In this document: one piece after another, positions 18,401 through 33,400 of the stretch
How positions within the stretch are numbered: the first letter of the stretch is position 1
Layout of the letters: every line of letters starts with the position of its first letter
Source of the DNA: Owenia fusiformis
Lineage: Eukaryota; Annelida; Polychaeta; Sabellida; Oweniidae
Length of the DNA stretch: 64,000 bases
Direction: 5' to 3'
NCBI GenBank assembly: GCA_903813345.2
Contig: CAIIXF020000001.1
Coordinates: 41,881,366 to 41,945,365, forward strand
Translations under genes and position numbers: made by a program
Notes under the pieces: model-generated
What the model saw: the letters and a program-made list of their open reading frames with translations, nothing else
The model's database searches: none
What the model was told of the DNA's origin: nothing

Positions 18401-21400
18401 GAAAATTGCTGACTCAGCAAAATTTAGATCGTCGTCTCCAGAATTTTAGGGGTTAATTTGCAAAACTTTAAATGGTCCCATAGAAACATATGCGAAATAT
18501 GGCTAAATTCGACATATTTCTCGAAATTCACTAATAAATGTGGTTGATATTAGTGTCATGGTTGACTGAATATGCATTTTATTCAATATGAATTTTAAAG
18601 TTCGGGGTTTTATGAAGTGATATGTACATTTTTGCTCAAATCCCCTCAGCACTTTTGATTCTATAGGGTTCTCTTGACCCCTGGGGTCATTATATTTTGT
18701 GACAATTTATTCCAGACTAAATGTAGTTATTTTGTCATTAAAATATCTTATTAGAGAAACGTTCAGGAAAAGTTGCGCTATCCACAAGACTTCTTGTCAC
18801 TGCACTGATAAATGTAGCAAAATAGTCAAAATAATTCAGCCTTGAGCATGAAATTTTTGAATTTTTGGACAAATTTTGGGCTATTTTGGGGGATTTTTGC
18901 CCATAACGATACTAATCTACTTAAAACAGCTGTTTAAAGTTGTACAAATTGCTTAAGTGATTTATATTCTCTCATAAGTAGGACTATTTGCTACTTTACT
19001 AAACTGAACATCATTGATTTTTCGTTTTTCATGAACTTCTGATGGCTAGTTCAAGTAGCATTGTCTTTTGTGCAGGTTTACTGAATACGTCCCTTTAAAA
19101 TTGGGTCTTTCGTGGGTTTAAAGGGTCAAAATGTTGGAACTTTGCACACTGTGGAACGTTTGGGGTGTGTTTCCTTTAATTTGGCAAGAACTGCATCAAA
19201 TTACTTGATAAGAGAGCAGAAATGTAGCAACTTAGGCTGAAAAGTACTGTTTTCAATGAAAAAACGAAAATTGCTGACTCAGCAAAATTTAGATCGTCGT
19301 CTCCAGAATTTTAGGGGTTAATTTGCAAAACTTTAAATGGTCCCATAGAAACATATGCGAAATATGGCTAAATTCGACATATTTCTCGAAATTCACTAAT
19401 AAATGTGGTTGATATTAGGTAGAAAGCAACTTACTTTTTCACCCATTGGAATACATGTAAAATTGGCAAAGTTCAAATCATAATTTCTCAAATCCCAGCC
19501 CATCGAATCCTCACATCCATTCAGATCATGTAGTCCTATTCAAAAACTTCCCGTTCGGTTATATGGTGAAAAAAATATCCCACGAACGAAAAAAGATTTT
19601 GCTACATTTATAAGCGAGCATTGATTTCTGGGCCTGTAAAAAGCACGTAGGACCTGATTACCCCATTGATTTACTGAGACCGCCAAAAATTTAATTCAAT
19701 TTTTTGGTTCAAAATAATAATCTGTCAGCGGTCCCTGACACTCCTACTAGCTATCACCAAACATTAATTGCCAATACATGTACACATATACGTGCCATAC
19801 ATCTACAAAGTAGCGAACTAGTGTATTAAGTACTACTTTTCCTATACGATGAGCAAAACAAATCTCAAGTAGGTTATATTGACCCTATTAGTGTCATGGT
19901 TGACTGAATATGCATTTTATTCAATATGAATTTTAAAGTTCGGGGTTTTATGAAGTGATATGTACATTTTTGCTCAAATCCCCTCAGCACTTTTGATTCT
20001 ATAGGGTTCTCTTGACCCCTGGGGTCATTATATTTTGTGACAATTTATTCCAGACTAAATGTAGTTATTTTGTCATTAAAATATCTTATTAGAGAAACGT
20101 TCAGGAAAAGTTGCGCTATCCACAAGACTTCTTGTCACTGCACTGATAAATGTAGCAAAATAGTCAAAATAATTCAGCCTTGAGCATGAAATTTTTGAAT
20201 TTTTGGACAAATTTTGGGCTATTTTGGGGGATTTTTGCCCATAACGATACTAATCTACTTAAAACAGCTGTTTAAAGTTGTACAAATTGCTTAAGTGATT
20301 TATATTCTCTCATAAGTAGGACTATTTGCTACTTTACTAAACTGAACATCATTGATTTTTCGTTTTTCATGAACTTCTGATGGCTAGTTCAAGTAGCATT
20401 GTCTTTTGTGCAGGTTTACTGAATACGTCCCTTTAAAATTGGGTCTTTCGTGGGTTTAAAGGGTCAAAATGTTGGAACTTTGCACACTGTGGAACGTTTG
20501 GGGTGTGTTTCCTTTAATTTGGCAAGAACTGCATCAAATTACTTGATAAGAGAGCAGAAATGTAGCAACTTAGGCTGAAAAGTACTGTTTTCAATGAAAA
20601 AACGAAAATTGCTGACTCAGCAAAATTTAGATCGTCGTCTCCAGAATTTTAGGGGTTAATTTGCAAAACTTTAAATGGTCCCATAGAAACATATGCGAAA
20701 TATGGCTAAATTCGACATATTTCTCGAAATTCACTAATAAATGTGGTTGATATTAGGTAGAAAGCAACTTACTTTTTCACCCATTGGAATACATGTAAAA
20801 TTGGCAAAGTTCAAATCATAATTTCTCAAATCCCAGCCCATCGAATCCTCACATCCATTCAGATCATGTAGTCCTATTCAAAAACTTCCCGTTCGGTTAT
20901 ATGGTGAAAAAAATATCCCACGAACGAAAAAAGATTTTGCTACATTTATAAGCGAGCATTGATTTCTGGGCCTGTAAAAAGCACGTAGGACCTGATTACC
21001 CCATTGATTTACTGAGACCGCCAAAAATTTAATTCAATTTTTTGGTTCAAAATAATAATCTGTCAGCGGTCCCTGACACTCCTACTAGCTATCACCAAAC
21101 ATTAATTGCCAATACATGTACACATATACGTGCCATACATCTACAAAGTAGCGAACTAGTGTATTAAGTACTACTTTTCCTATACGATGAGCAAAACAAA
21201 TCTCAAGTAGGTTATATTGACCCTATTAGTGTCATGGTTGACTGAATATGCATTTTATTCAATATGAATTTTAAAGTTCGGGGTTTTATGAAGTGATATG
21301 TACATTTTTGCTCAAATCCCCTCAGCACTTTTGATTCTATAGGGTTCTCTTGACCCCTGGGGTCATTATATTTTGTGACAATTTATTCCAGACTAAATGT

Positions 21401-24400
21401 AGTTATTTTGTCATTAAAATATCTTATTAGAGAAACGTTCAGGAAAAGTTGCGCTATCCACAAGACTTCTTGTCACTGCACTGATAAATGTAGCAAAATA
21501 GTCAAAATAATTCAGCCTTGAGCATGAAATTTTTGAATTTTTGGACAAATTTTGGGCTATTTTGGGGGATTTTTGCCCATAACGATACTAATCTACTTAA
21601 AACAGCTGTTTAAAGTTGTACAAATTGCTTAAGTGATTTATATTCTCTCATAAGTAGGACTATTTGCTACTTTACTAAACTGAACATCATTGATTTTTCG
21701 TTTTTCATGAACTTCTGATGGCTAGTTCAAGTAGCATTGTCTTTTGTGCAGGTTTACTGAATACGTCCCTTTAAAATTGGGTCTTTCGTGGGTTTAAAGG
21801 GTCAAAATGTTGGAACTTTGCACACTGTGGAACGTTTGGGGTGTGTTTCCTTTAATTTGGCAAGAACTGCATCAAATTACTTGATAAGAGAGCAGAAATG
21901 TAGCAACTTAGGCTGAAAAGTACTGTTTTCAATGAAAAAACGAAAATTGCTGACTCAGCAAAATTTAGATCGTCGTCTCCAGAATTTTAGGGGTTAATTT
22001 GCAAAACTTTAAATGGTCCCATAGAAACATATGCGAAATATGGCTAAATTCGACATATTTCTCGAAATTCACTAATAAATGTGGTTGATATTAGGTAGAA
22101 AGCAACTTACTTTTTCACCCATTGGAATACATGTAAAATTGGCAAAGTTCAAATCATAATTTCTCAAATCCCAGCCCATCGAATCCTCACATCCATTCAG
22201 ATCATGTAGTCCTATTCAAAAACTTCCCGTTCGGTTATATGGTGAAAAAAATATCCCACGAACGAAAAAAGATTTTGCTACATTTATAAGCGAGCATTGA
22301 TTTCTGGGCCTGTAAAAAGCACGTAGGACCTGATTACCCCATTGATTTACTGAGACCGCCAAAAATTTAATTCAATTTTTTGGTTCAAAATAATAATCTG
22401 TCAGCGGTCCCTGACACTCCTACTAGCTATCACCAAACATTAATTGCCAATACATGTACACATATACGTGCCATACATCTACAAAGTAGCGAACTAGTGT
22501 ATTAAGTACTACTTTTCCTATACGATGAGCAAAACAAATCTCAAGTAGGTTATATTGACCCTATTAGTGTCATGGTTGACTGAATATGCATTTTATTCAA
22601 TATGAATTTTAAAGTTCGGGGTTTTATGAAGTGATATGTACATTTTTGCTCAAATCCCCTCAGCACTTTTGATTCTATAGGGTTCTCTTGACCCCTGGGG
22701 TCATTATATTTTGTGACAATTTATTCCAGACTAAATGTAGTTATTTTGTCATTAAAATATCTTATTAGAGAAACGTTCAGGAAAAGTTGCGCTATCCACA
22801 AGACTTCTTGTCACTGCACTGATAAATGTAGCAAAATAGTCAAAATAATTCAGCCTTGAGCATGAAATTTTTGAATTTTTGGACAAATTTTGGGCTATTT
22901 TGGGGGATTTTTGCCCATAACGATACTAATCTACTTAAAACAGCTGTTTAAAGTTGTACAAATTGCTTAAGTGATTTATATTCTCTCATAAGTAGGACTA
23001 TTTGCTACTTTACTAAACTGAACATCATTGATTTTTCGTTTTTCATGAACTTCTGATGGCTAGTTCAAGTAGCATTGTCTTTTGTGCAGGTTTACTGAAT
23101 ACGTCCCTTTAAAATTGGGTCTTTCGTGGGTTTAAAGGGTCAAAATGTTGGAACTTTGCACACTGTGGAACGTTTGGGGTGTGTTTCCTTTAATTTGGCA
23201 AGAACTGCATCAAATTACTTGATAAGAGAGCAGAAATGTAGCAACTTAGGCTGAAAAGTACTGTTTTCAATGAAAAAACGAAAATTGCTGACTCAGCAAA
23301 ATTTAGATCGTCGTCTCCAGAATTTTAGGGGTTAATTTGCAAAACTTTAAATGGTCCCATAGAAACATATGCGAAATATGGCTAAATTCGACATATTTCT
23401 CGAAATTCACTAATAAATGTGGTTGATATTAGTGTCATGGTTGACTGAATATGCATTTTATTCAATATGAATTTTAAAGTTCGGGGTTTTATGAAGTGAT
23501 ATGTACATTTTTGCTCAAATCCCCTCAGCACTTTTGATTCTATAGGGTTCTCTTGACCCCTGGGGTCATTATATTTTGTGACAATTTATTCCAGACTAAA
23601 TGTAGTTATTTTGTCATTAAAATATCTTATTAGAGAAACGTTCAGGAAAAGTTGCGCTATCCACAAGACTTCTTGTCACTGCACTGATAAATGTAGCAAA
23701 ATAGTCAAAATAATTCAGCCTTGAGCATGAAATTTTTGAATTTTTGGACAAATTTTGGGCTATTTTGGGGGATTTTTGCCCATAACGATACTAATCTACT
23801 TAAAACAGCTGTTTAAAGTTGTACAAATTGCTTAAGTGATTTATATTCTCTCATAAGTAGGACTATTTGCTACTTTACTAAACTGAACATCATTGATTTT
23901 TCGTTTTTCATGAACTTCTGATGGCTAGTTCAAGTAGCATTGTCTTTTGTGCAGGTTTACTGAATACGTCCCTTTAAAATTGGGTCTTTCGTGGGTTTAA
24001 AGGGTCAAAATGTTGGAACTTTGCACACTGTGGAACGTTTGGGGTGTGTTTCCTTTAATTTGGCAAGAACTGCATCAAATTACTTGATAAGAGAGCAGAA
24101 ATGTAGCAACTTAGGCTGAAAAGTACTGTTTTCAATGAAAAAACGAAAATTGCTGACTCAGCAAAATTTAGATCGTCGTCTCCAGAATTTTAGGGGTTAA
24201 TTTGCAAAACTTTAAATGGTCCCATAGAAACATATGCGAAATATGGCTAAATTCGACATATTTCTCGAAATTCACTAATAAATGTGGTTGATATTAGGTA
24301 GAAAGCAACTTACTTTTTCACCCATTGGAATACATGTAAAATTGGCAAAGTTCAAATCATAATTTCTCAAATCCCAGCCCATCGAATCCTCACATCCATT

Positions 24401-27400
24401 CAGATCATGTAGTCCTATTCAAAAACTTCCCGTTCGGTTATATGGTGAAAAAAATATCCCACGAACGAAAAAAGATTTTGCTACATTTATAAGCGAGCAT
24501 TGATTTCTGGGCCTGTAAAAAGCACGTAGGACCTGATTACCCCATTGATTTACTGAGACCGCCAAAAATTTAATTCAATTTTTTGGTTCAAAATAATAAT
24601 CTGTCAGCGGTCCCTGACACTCCTACTAGCTATCACCAAACATTAATTGCCAATACATGTACACATATACGTGCCATACATCTACAAAGTAGCGAACTAG
24701 TGTATTAAGTACTACTTTTCCTATACGATGAGCAAAACAAATCTCAAGTAGGTTATATTGACCCTATTAGTGTCATGGTTGACTGAATATGCATTTTATT
24801 CAATATGAATTTTAAAGTTCGGGGTTTTATGAAGTGATATGTACATTTTTGCTCAAATCCCCTCAGCACTTTTGATTCTATAGGGTTCTCTTGACCCCTG
24901 GGGTCATTATATTTTGTGACAATTTATTCCAGACTAAATGTAGTTATTTTGTCATTAAAATATCTTATTAGAGAAACGTTCAGGAAAAGTTGCGCTATCC
25001 ACAAGACTTCTTGTCACTGCACTGATAAATGTAGCAAAATAGTCAAAATAATTCAGCCTTGAGCATGAAATTTTTGAATTTTTGGACAAATTTTGGGCTA
25101 TTTTGGGGGATTTTTGCCCATAACGATACTAATCTACTTAAAACAGCTGTTTAAAGTTGTACAAATTGCTTAAGTGATTTATATTCTCTCATAAGTAGGA
25201 CTATTTGCTACTTTACTAAACTGAACATCATTGATTTTTCGTTTTTCATGAACTTCTGATGGCTAGTTCAAGTAGCATTGTCTTTTGTGCAGGTTTACTG
25301 AATACGTCCCTTTAAAATTGGGTCTTTCGTGGGTTTAAAGGGTCAAAATGTTGGAACTTTGCACACTGTGGAACGTTTGGGGTGTGTTTCCTTTAATTTG
25401 GCAAGAACTGCATCAAATTACTTGATAAGAGAGCAGAAATGTAGCAACTTAGGCTGAAAAGTACTGTTTTCAATGAAAAAACGAAAATTGCTGACTCAGC
25501 AAAATTTAGATCGTCGTCTCCAGAATTTTAGGGGTTAATTTGCAAAACTTTAAATGGTCCCATAGAAACATATGCGAAATATGGCTAAATTCGACATATT
25601 TCTCGAAATTCACTAATAAATGTGGTTGATATTAGTGTCATGGTTGACTGAATATGCATTTTATTCAATATGAATTTTAAAGTTCGGGGTTTTATGAAGT
25701 GATATGTACATTTTTGCTCAAATCCCCTCAGCACTTTTGATTCTATAGGGTTCTCTTGACCCCTGGGGTCATTATATTTTGTGACAATTTATTCCAGACT
25801 AAATGTAGTTATTTTGTCATTAAAATATCTTATTAGAGAAACGTTCAGGAAAAGTTGCGCTATCCACAAGACTTCTTGTCACTGCACTGATAAATGTAGC
25901 AAAATAGTCAAAATAATTCAGCCTTGAGCATGAAATTTTTGAATTTTTGGACAAATTTTGGGCTATTTTGGGGGATTTTTGCCCATAACGATACTAATCT
26001 ACTTAAAACAGCTGTTTAAAGTTGTACAAATTGCTTAAGTGATTTATATTCTCTCATAAGTAGGACTATTTGCTACTTTACTAAACTGAACATCATTGAT
26101 TTTTCGTTTTTCATGAACTTCTGATGGCTAGTTCAAGTAGCATTGTCTTTTGTGCAGGTTTACTGAATACGTCCCTTTAAAATTGGGTCTTTCGTGGGTT
26201 TAAAGGGTCAAAATGTTGGAACTTTGCACACTGTGGAACGTTTGGGGTGTGTTTCCTTTAATTTGGCAAGAACTGCATCAAATTACTTGATAAGAGAGCA
26301 GAAATGTAGCAACTTAGGCTGAAAAGTACTGTTTTCAATGAAAAAAACGAAAATTGCTGACTCAGCAAAATTTAGATCGTCGTCTCCAGAATTTTAGGGG
26401 TTAATTTGCAAAACTTTAAATGGTCCCATAGAAACATATGCGAAATATGGCTAAATTCGACATATTTCTCGAAATTCACTAATAAATGTGGTTGATATTA
26501 GTGTCATGGTTGACTGAATATGCATTTTATTCAATATGAATTTTAAAGTTCGGGGTTTTATGAAGTGATATGTACATTTTTGCTCAAATCCCCTCAGCAC
26601 TTTTGATTCTATAGGGTTCTCTTGACCCCTGGGGTCATTATATTTTGTGACAATTTATTCCAGACTAAATGTAGTTATTTTGTCATTAAAATATCTTATT
26701 AGAGAAACGTTCAGGAAAAGTTGCGCTATCCACAAGACTTCTTGTCACTGCACTGATAAATGTAGCAAAATAGTCAAAATAATTCAGCCTTGAGCATGAA
26801 ATTTTTGAATTTTTGGACAAATTTTGGGCTATTTTGGGGGATTTTTGCCCATAACGATACTAATCTACTTAAAACAGCTGTTTAAAGTTGTACAAATTGC
26901 TTAAGTGATTTATATTCTCTCATAAGTAGGACTATTTGCTACTTTACTAAACTGAACATCATTGATTTTTCGTTTTTCATGAACTTCTGATGGCTAGTTC
27001 AAGTAGCATTGTCTTTTGTGCAGGTTTACTGAATACGTCCCTTTAAAATTGGGTCTTTCGTGGGTTTAAAGGGTCAAAATGTTGGAACTTTGCACACTGT
27101 GGAACGTTTGGGGTGTGTTTCCTTTAATTTGGCAAGAACTGCATCAAATTACTTGATAAGAGAGCAGAAATGTAGCAACTTAGGCTGAAAAGTACTGTTT
27201 TCAATGAAAAAACGAAAATTGCTGACTCAGCAAAATTTAGATCGTCGTCTCCAGAATTTTAGGGGTTAATTTGCAAAACTTTAAATGGTCCCATAGAAAC
27301 ATATGCGAAATATGGCTAAATTCGACATATTTCTCGAAATTCACTAATAAATGTGGTTGATATTAGGTAGAAAGCAACTTACTTTTTCACCCATTGGAAT

Positions 27401-30400
27401 ACATGTAAAATTGGCAAAGTTCAAATCATAATTTCTCAAATCCCAGCCCATCGAATCCTCACATCCATTCAGATCATGTAGTCCTATTCAAAAACTTCCC
27501 GTTCGGTTATATGGTGAAAAAAATATCCCACGAACGAAAAAAGATTTTGCTACATTTATAAGCGAGCATTGATTTCTGGGCCTGTAAAAAGCACGTAGGA
27601 CCTGATTACCCCATTGATTTACTGAGACCGCCAAAAATTTAATTCAATTTTTTGGTTCAAAATAATAATCTGTCAGCGGTCCCTGACACTCCTACTAGCT
27701 ATCACCAAACATTAATTGCCAATACATGTACACATATACGTGCCATACATCTACAAAGTAGCGAACTAGTGTATTAAGTACTACTTTTCCTATACGATGA
27801 GCAAAACAAATCTCAAGTAGGTTATATTGACCCTATTAGTGTCATGGTTGACTGAATATGCATTTTATTCAATATGAATTTTAAAGTTCGGGGTTTTATG
27901 AAGTGATATGTACATTTTTGCTCAAATCCCCTCAGCACTTTTGATTCTATAGGGTTCTCTTGACCCCTGGGGTCATTATATTTTGTGACAATTTATTCCA
28001 GACTAAATGTAGTTATTTTGTCATTAAAATATCTTATTAGAGAAACGTTCAGGAAAAGTTGCGCTATCCACAAGACTTCTTGTCACTGCACTGATAAATG
28101 TAGCAAAATAGTCAAAATAATTCAGCCTTGAGCATGAAATTTTTGAATTTTTGGACAAATTTTGGGCTATTTTGGGGGATTTTTGCCCATAACGATACTA
28201 ATCTACTTAAAACAGCTGTTTAAAGTTGTACAAATTGCTTAAGTGATTTATATTCTCTCATAAGTAGGACTATTTGCTACTTTACTAAACTGAACATCAT
28301 TGATTTTTCGTTTTTCATGAACTTCTGATGGCTAGTTCAAGTAGCATTGTCTTTTGTGCAGGTTTACTGAATACGTCCCTTTAAAATTGGGTCTTTCGTG
28401 GGTTTAAAGGGTCAAAATGTTGGAACTTTGCACACTGTGGAACGTTTGGGGTGTGTTTCCTTTAATTTGGCAAGAACTGCATCAAATTACTTGATAAGAG
28501 AGCAGAAATGTAGCAACTTAGGCTGAAAAGTACTGTTTTCAATGAAAAAACGAAAATTGCTGACTCAGCAAAATTTAGATCGTCGTCTCCAGAATTTTAG
28601 GGGTTAATTTGCAAAACTTTAAATGGTCCCATAGAAACATATGCGAAATATGGCTAAATTCGACATATTTCTCGAAATTCACTAATAAATGTGGTTGATA
28701 TTAGGTAGAAAGCAACTTACTTTTTCACCCATTGGAATACATGTAAAATTGGCAAAGTTCAAATCATAATTTCTCAAATCCCAGCCCATCGAATCCTCAC
28801 ATCCATTCAGATCATGTAGTCCTATTCAAAAACTTCCCGTTCGGTTATATGGTGAAAAAAATATCCCACGAACGAAAAAAGATTTTGCTACATTTATAAG
28901 CGAGCATTGATTTCTGGGCCTGTAAAAAGCACGTAGGACCTGATTACCCCATTGATTTACTGAGACCGCCAAAAATTTAATTCAATTTTTTGGTTCAAAA
29001 TAATAATCTGTCAGCGGTCCCTGACACTCCTACTAGCTATCACCAAACATTAATTGCCAATACATGTACACATATACGTGCCATACATCTACAAAGTAGC
29101 GAACTAGTGTATTAAGTACTACTTTTCCTATACGATGAGCAAAACAAATCTCAAGTAGGTTATATTGACCCTATTAGTGTCATGGTTGACTGAATATGCA
29201 TTTTATTCAATATGAATTTTAAAGTTCGGGGTTTTATGAAGTGATATGTACATTTTTGCTCAAATCCCCTCAGCACTTTTGATTCTATAGGGTTCTCTTG
29301 ACCCCTGGGGTCATTATATTTTGTGACAATTTATTCCAGACTAAATGTAGTTATTTTGTCATTAAAATATCTTATTAGAGAAACGTTCAGGAAAAGTTGC
29401 GCTATCCACAAGACTTCTTGTCACTGCACTGATAAATGTAGCAAAATAGTCAAAATAATTCAGCCTTGAGCATGAAATTTTTGAATTTTTGGACAAATTT
29501 TGGGCTATTTTGGGGGATTTTTGCCCATAACGATACTAATCTACTTAAAACAGCTGTTTAAAGTTGTACAAATTGCTTAAGTGATTTATATTCTCTCATA
29601 AGTAGGACTATTTGCTACTTTACTAAACTGAACATCATTGATTTTTCGTTTTTCATGAACTTCTGATGGCTAGTTCAAGTAGCATTGTCTTTTGTGCAGG
29701 TTTACTGAATACGTCCCTTTAAAATTGGGTCTTTCGTGGGTTTAAAGGGTCAAAATGTTGGAACTTTGCACACTGTGGAACGTTTGGGGTGTGTTTCCTT
29801 TAATTTGGCAAGAACTGCATCAAATTACTTGATAAGAGAGCAGAAATGTAGCAACTTAGGCTGAAAAGTACTGTTTTCAATGAAAAAACGAAAATTGCTG
29901 ACTCAGCAAAATTTAGATCGTCGTCTCCAGAATTTTAGGGGTTAATTTGCAAAACTTTAAATGGTCCCATAGAAACATATGCGAAATATGGCTAAATTCG
30001 ACATATTTCTCGAAATTCACTAATAAATGTGGTTGATATTAGTGTCATGGTTGACTGAATATGCATTTTATTCAATATGAATTTTAAAGTTCGGGGTTTT
30101 ATGAAGTGATATGTACATTTTTGCTCAAATCCCCTCAGCACTTTTGATTCTATAGGGTTCTCTTGACCCCTGGGGTCATTATATTTTGTGACAATTTATT
30201 CCAGACTAAATGTAGTTATTTTGTCATTAAAATATCTTATTAGAGAAACGTTCAGGAAAAGTTGCGCTATCCACAAGACTTCTTGTCACTGCACTGATAA
30301 ATGTAGCAAAATAGTCAAAATAATTCAGCCTTGAGCATGAAATTTTTGAATTTTTGGACAAATTTTGGGCTATTTTGGGGGATTTTTGCCCATAACGATA

Positions 30401-33400
30401 CTAATCTACTTAAAACAGCTGTTTAAAGTTGTACAAATTGCTTAAGTGATTTATATTCTCTCATAAGTAGGACTATTTGCTACTTTACTAAACTGAACAT
30501 CATTGATTTTTCGTTTTTCATGAACTTCTGATGGCTAGTTCAAGTAGCATTGTCTTTTGTGCAGGTTTACTGAATACGTCCCTTTAAAATTGGGTCTTTC
30601 GTGGGTTTAAAGGGTCAAAATGTTGGAACTTTGCACACTGTGGAACGTTTGGGGTGTGTTTCCTTTAATTTGGCAAGAACTGCATCAAATTACTTGATAA
30701 GAGAGCAGAAATGTAGCAACTTAGGCTGAAAAGTACTGTTTTCAATGAAAAAACGAAAATTGCTGACTCAGCAAAATTTAGATCGTCGTCTCCAGAATTT
30801 TAGGGGTTAATTTGCAAAACTTTAAATGGTCCCATAGAAACATATGCGAAATATGGCTAAATTCGACATATTTCTCGAAATTCACTAATAAATGTGGTTG
30901 ATATTAGTGTCATGGTTGACTGAATATGCATTTTATTCAATATGAATTTTAAAGTTCGGGGTTTTATGAAGTGATATGTACATTTTTGCTCAAATCCCCT
31001 CAGCACTTTTGATTCTATAGGGTTCTCTTGACCCCTGGGGTCATTATATTTTGTGACAATTTATTCCAGACTAAATGTAGTTATTTTGTCATTAAAATAT
31101 CTTATTAGAGAAACGTTCAGGAAAAGTTGCGCTATCCACAAGACTTCTTGTCACTGCACTGATAAATGTAGCAAAATAGTCAAAATAATTCAGCCTTGAG
31201 CATGAAATTTTTGAATTTTTGGACAAATTTTGGGCTATTTTGGGGGATTTTTGCCCATAACGATACTAATCTACTTAAAACAGCTGTTTAAAGTTGTACA
31301 AATTGCTTAAGTGATTTATATTCTCTCATAAGTAGGACTATTTGCTACTTTACTAAACTGAACATCATTGATTTTTCGTTTTTCATGAACTTCTGATGGC
31401 TAGTTCAAGTAGCATTGTCTTTTGTGCAGGTTTACTGAATACGTCCCTTTAAAATTGGGTCTTTCGTGGGTTTAAAGGGTCAAAATGTTGGAACTTTGCA
31501 CACTGTGGAACGTTTGGGGTGTGTTTCCTTTAATTTGGCAAGAACTGCATCAAATTACTTGATAAGAGAGCAGAAATGTAGCAACTTAGGCTGAAAAGTA
31601 CTGTTTTCAATGAAAAAACGAAAATTGCTGACTCAGCAAAATTTAGATCGTCGTCTCCAGAATTTTAGGGGTTAATTTGCAAAACTTTAAATGGTCCCAT
31701 AGAAACATATGCGAAATATGGCTAAATTCGACATATTTCTCGAAATTCACTAATAAATGTGGTTGATATTAGTGTCATGGTTGACTGAATATGCATTTTA
31801 TTCAATATGAATTTTAAAGTTCGGGGTTTTATGAAGTGATATGTACATTTTTGCTCAAATCCCCTCAGCACTTTTGATTCTATAGGGTTCTCTTGACCCC
31901 TGGGGTCATTATATTTTGTGACAATTTATTCCAGACTAAATGTAGTTATTTTGTCATTAAAATATCTTATTAGAGAAACGTTCAGGAAAAGTTGCGCTAT
32001 CCACAAGACTTCTTGTCACTGCACTGATAAATGTAGCAAAATAGTCAAAATAATTCAGCCTTGAGCATGAAATTTTTGAATTTTTGGACAAATTTTGGGC
32101 TATTTTGGGGGATTTTTGCCCATAACGATACTAATCTACTTAAAACAGCTGTTTAAAGTTGTACAAATTGCTTAAGTGATTTATATTCTCTCATAAGTAG
32201 GACTATTTGCTACTTTACTAAACTGAACATCATTGATTTTTCGTTTTTCATGAACTTCTGATGGCTAGTTCAAGTAGCATTGTCTTTTGTGCAGGTTTAC
32301 TGAATACGTCCCTTTAAAATTGGGTCTTTCGTGGGTTTAAAGGGTCAAAATGTTGGAACTTTGCACACTGTGGAACGTTTGGGGTGTGTTTCCTTTAATT
32401 TGGCAAGAACTGCATCAAATTACTTGATAAGAGAGCAGAAATGTAGCAACTTAGGCTGAAAAGTACTGTTTTCAATGAAAAAACGAAAATTGCTGACTCA
32501 GCAAAATTTAGATCGTCGTCTCCAGAATTTTAGGGGTTAATTTGCAAAACTTTAAATGGTCCCATAGAAACATATGCGAAATATGGCTAAATTCGACATA
32601 TTTCTCGAAATTCACTAATAAATGTGGTTGATATTAGGTAGAAAGCAACTTACTTTTTCACCCATTGGAATACATGTAAAATTGGCAAAGTTCAAATCAT
32701 AATTTCTCAAATCCCAGCCCATCGAATCCTCACATCCATTCAGATCATGTAGTCCTATTCAAAAACTTCCCGTTCGGTTATATGGTGAAAAAAATATCCC
32801 ACGAACGAAAAAAGATTTTGCTACATTTATAAGCGAGCATTGATTTCTGGGCCTGTAAAAAGCACGTAGGACCTGATTACCCCATTGATTTACTGAGACC
32901 GCCAAAAATTTAATTCAATTTTTTGGTTCAAAATAATAATCTGTCAGCGGTCCCTGACACTCCTACTAGCTATCACCAAACATTAATTGCCAATACATGT
33001 ACACATATACGTGCCATACATCTACAAAGTAGCGAACTAGTGTATTAAGTACTACTTTTCCTATACGATGAGCAAAACAAATCTCAAGTAGGTTATATTG
33101 ACCCTATTAGTGTCATGGTTGACTGAATATGCATTTTATTCAATATGAATTTTAAAGTTCGGGGTTTTATGAAGTGATATGTACATTTTTGCTCAAATCC
33201 CCTCAGCACTTTTGATTCTATAGGGTTCTCTTGACCCCTGGGGTCATTATATTTTGTGACAATTTATTCCAGACTAAATGTAGTTATTTTGTCATTAAAA
33301 TATCTTATTAGAGAAACGTTCAGGAAAAGTTGCGCTATCCACAAGACTTCTTGTCACTGCACTGATAAATGTAGCAAAATAGTCAAAATAATTCAGCCTT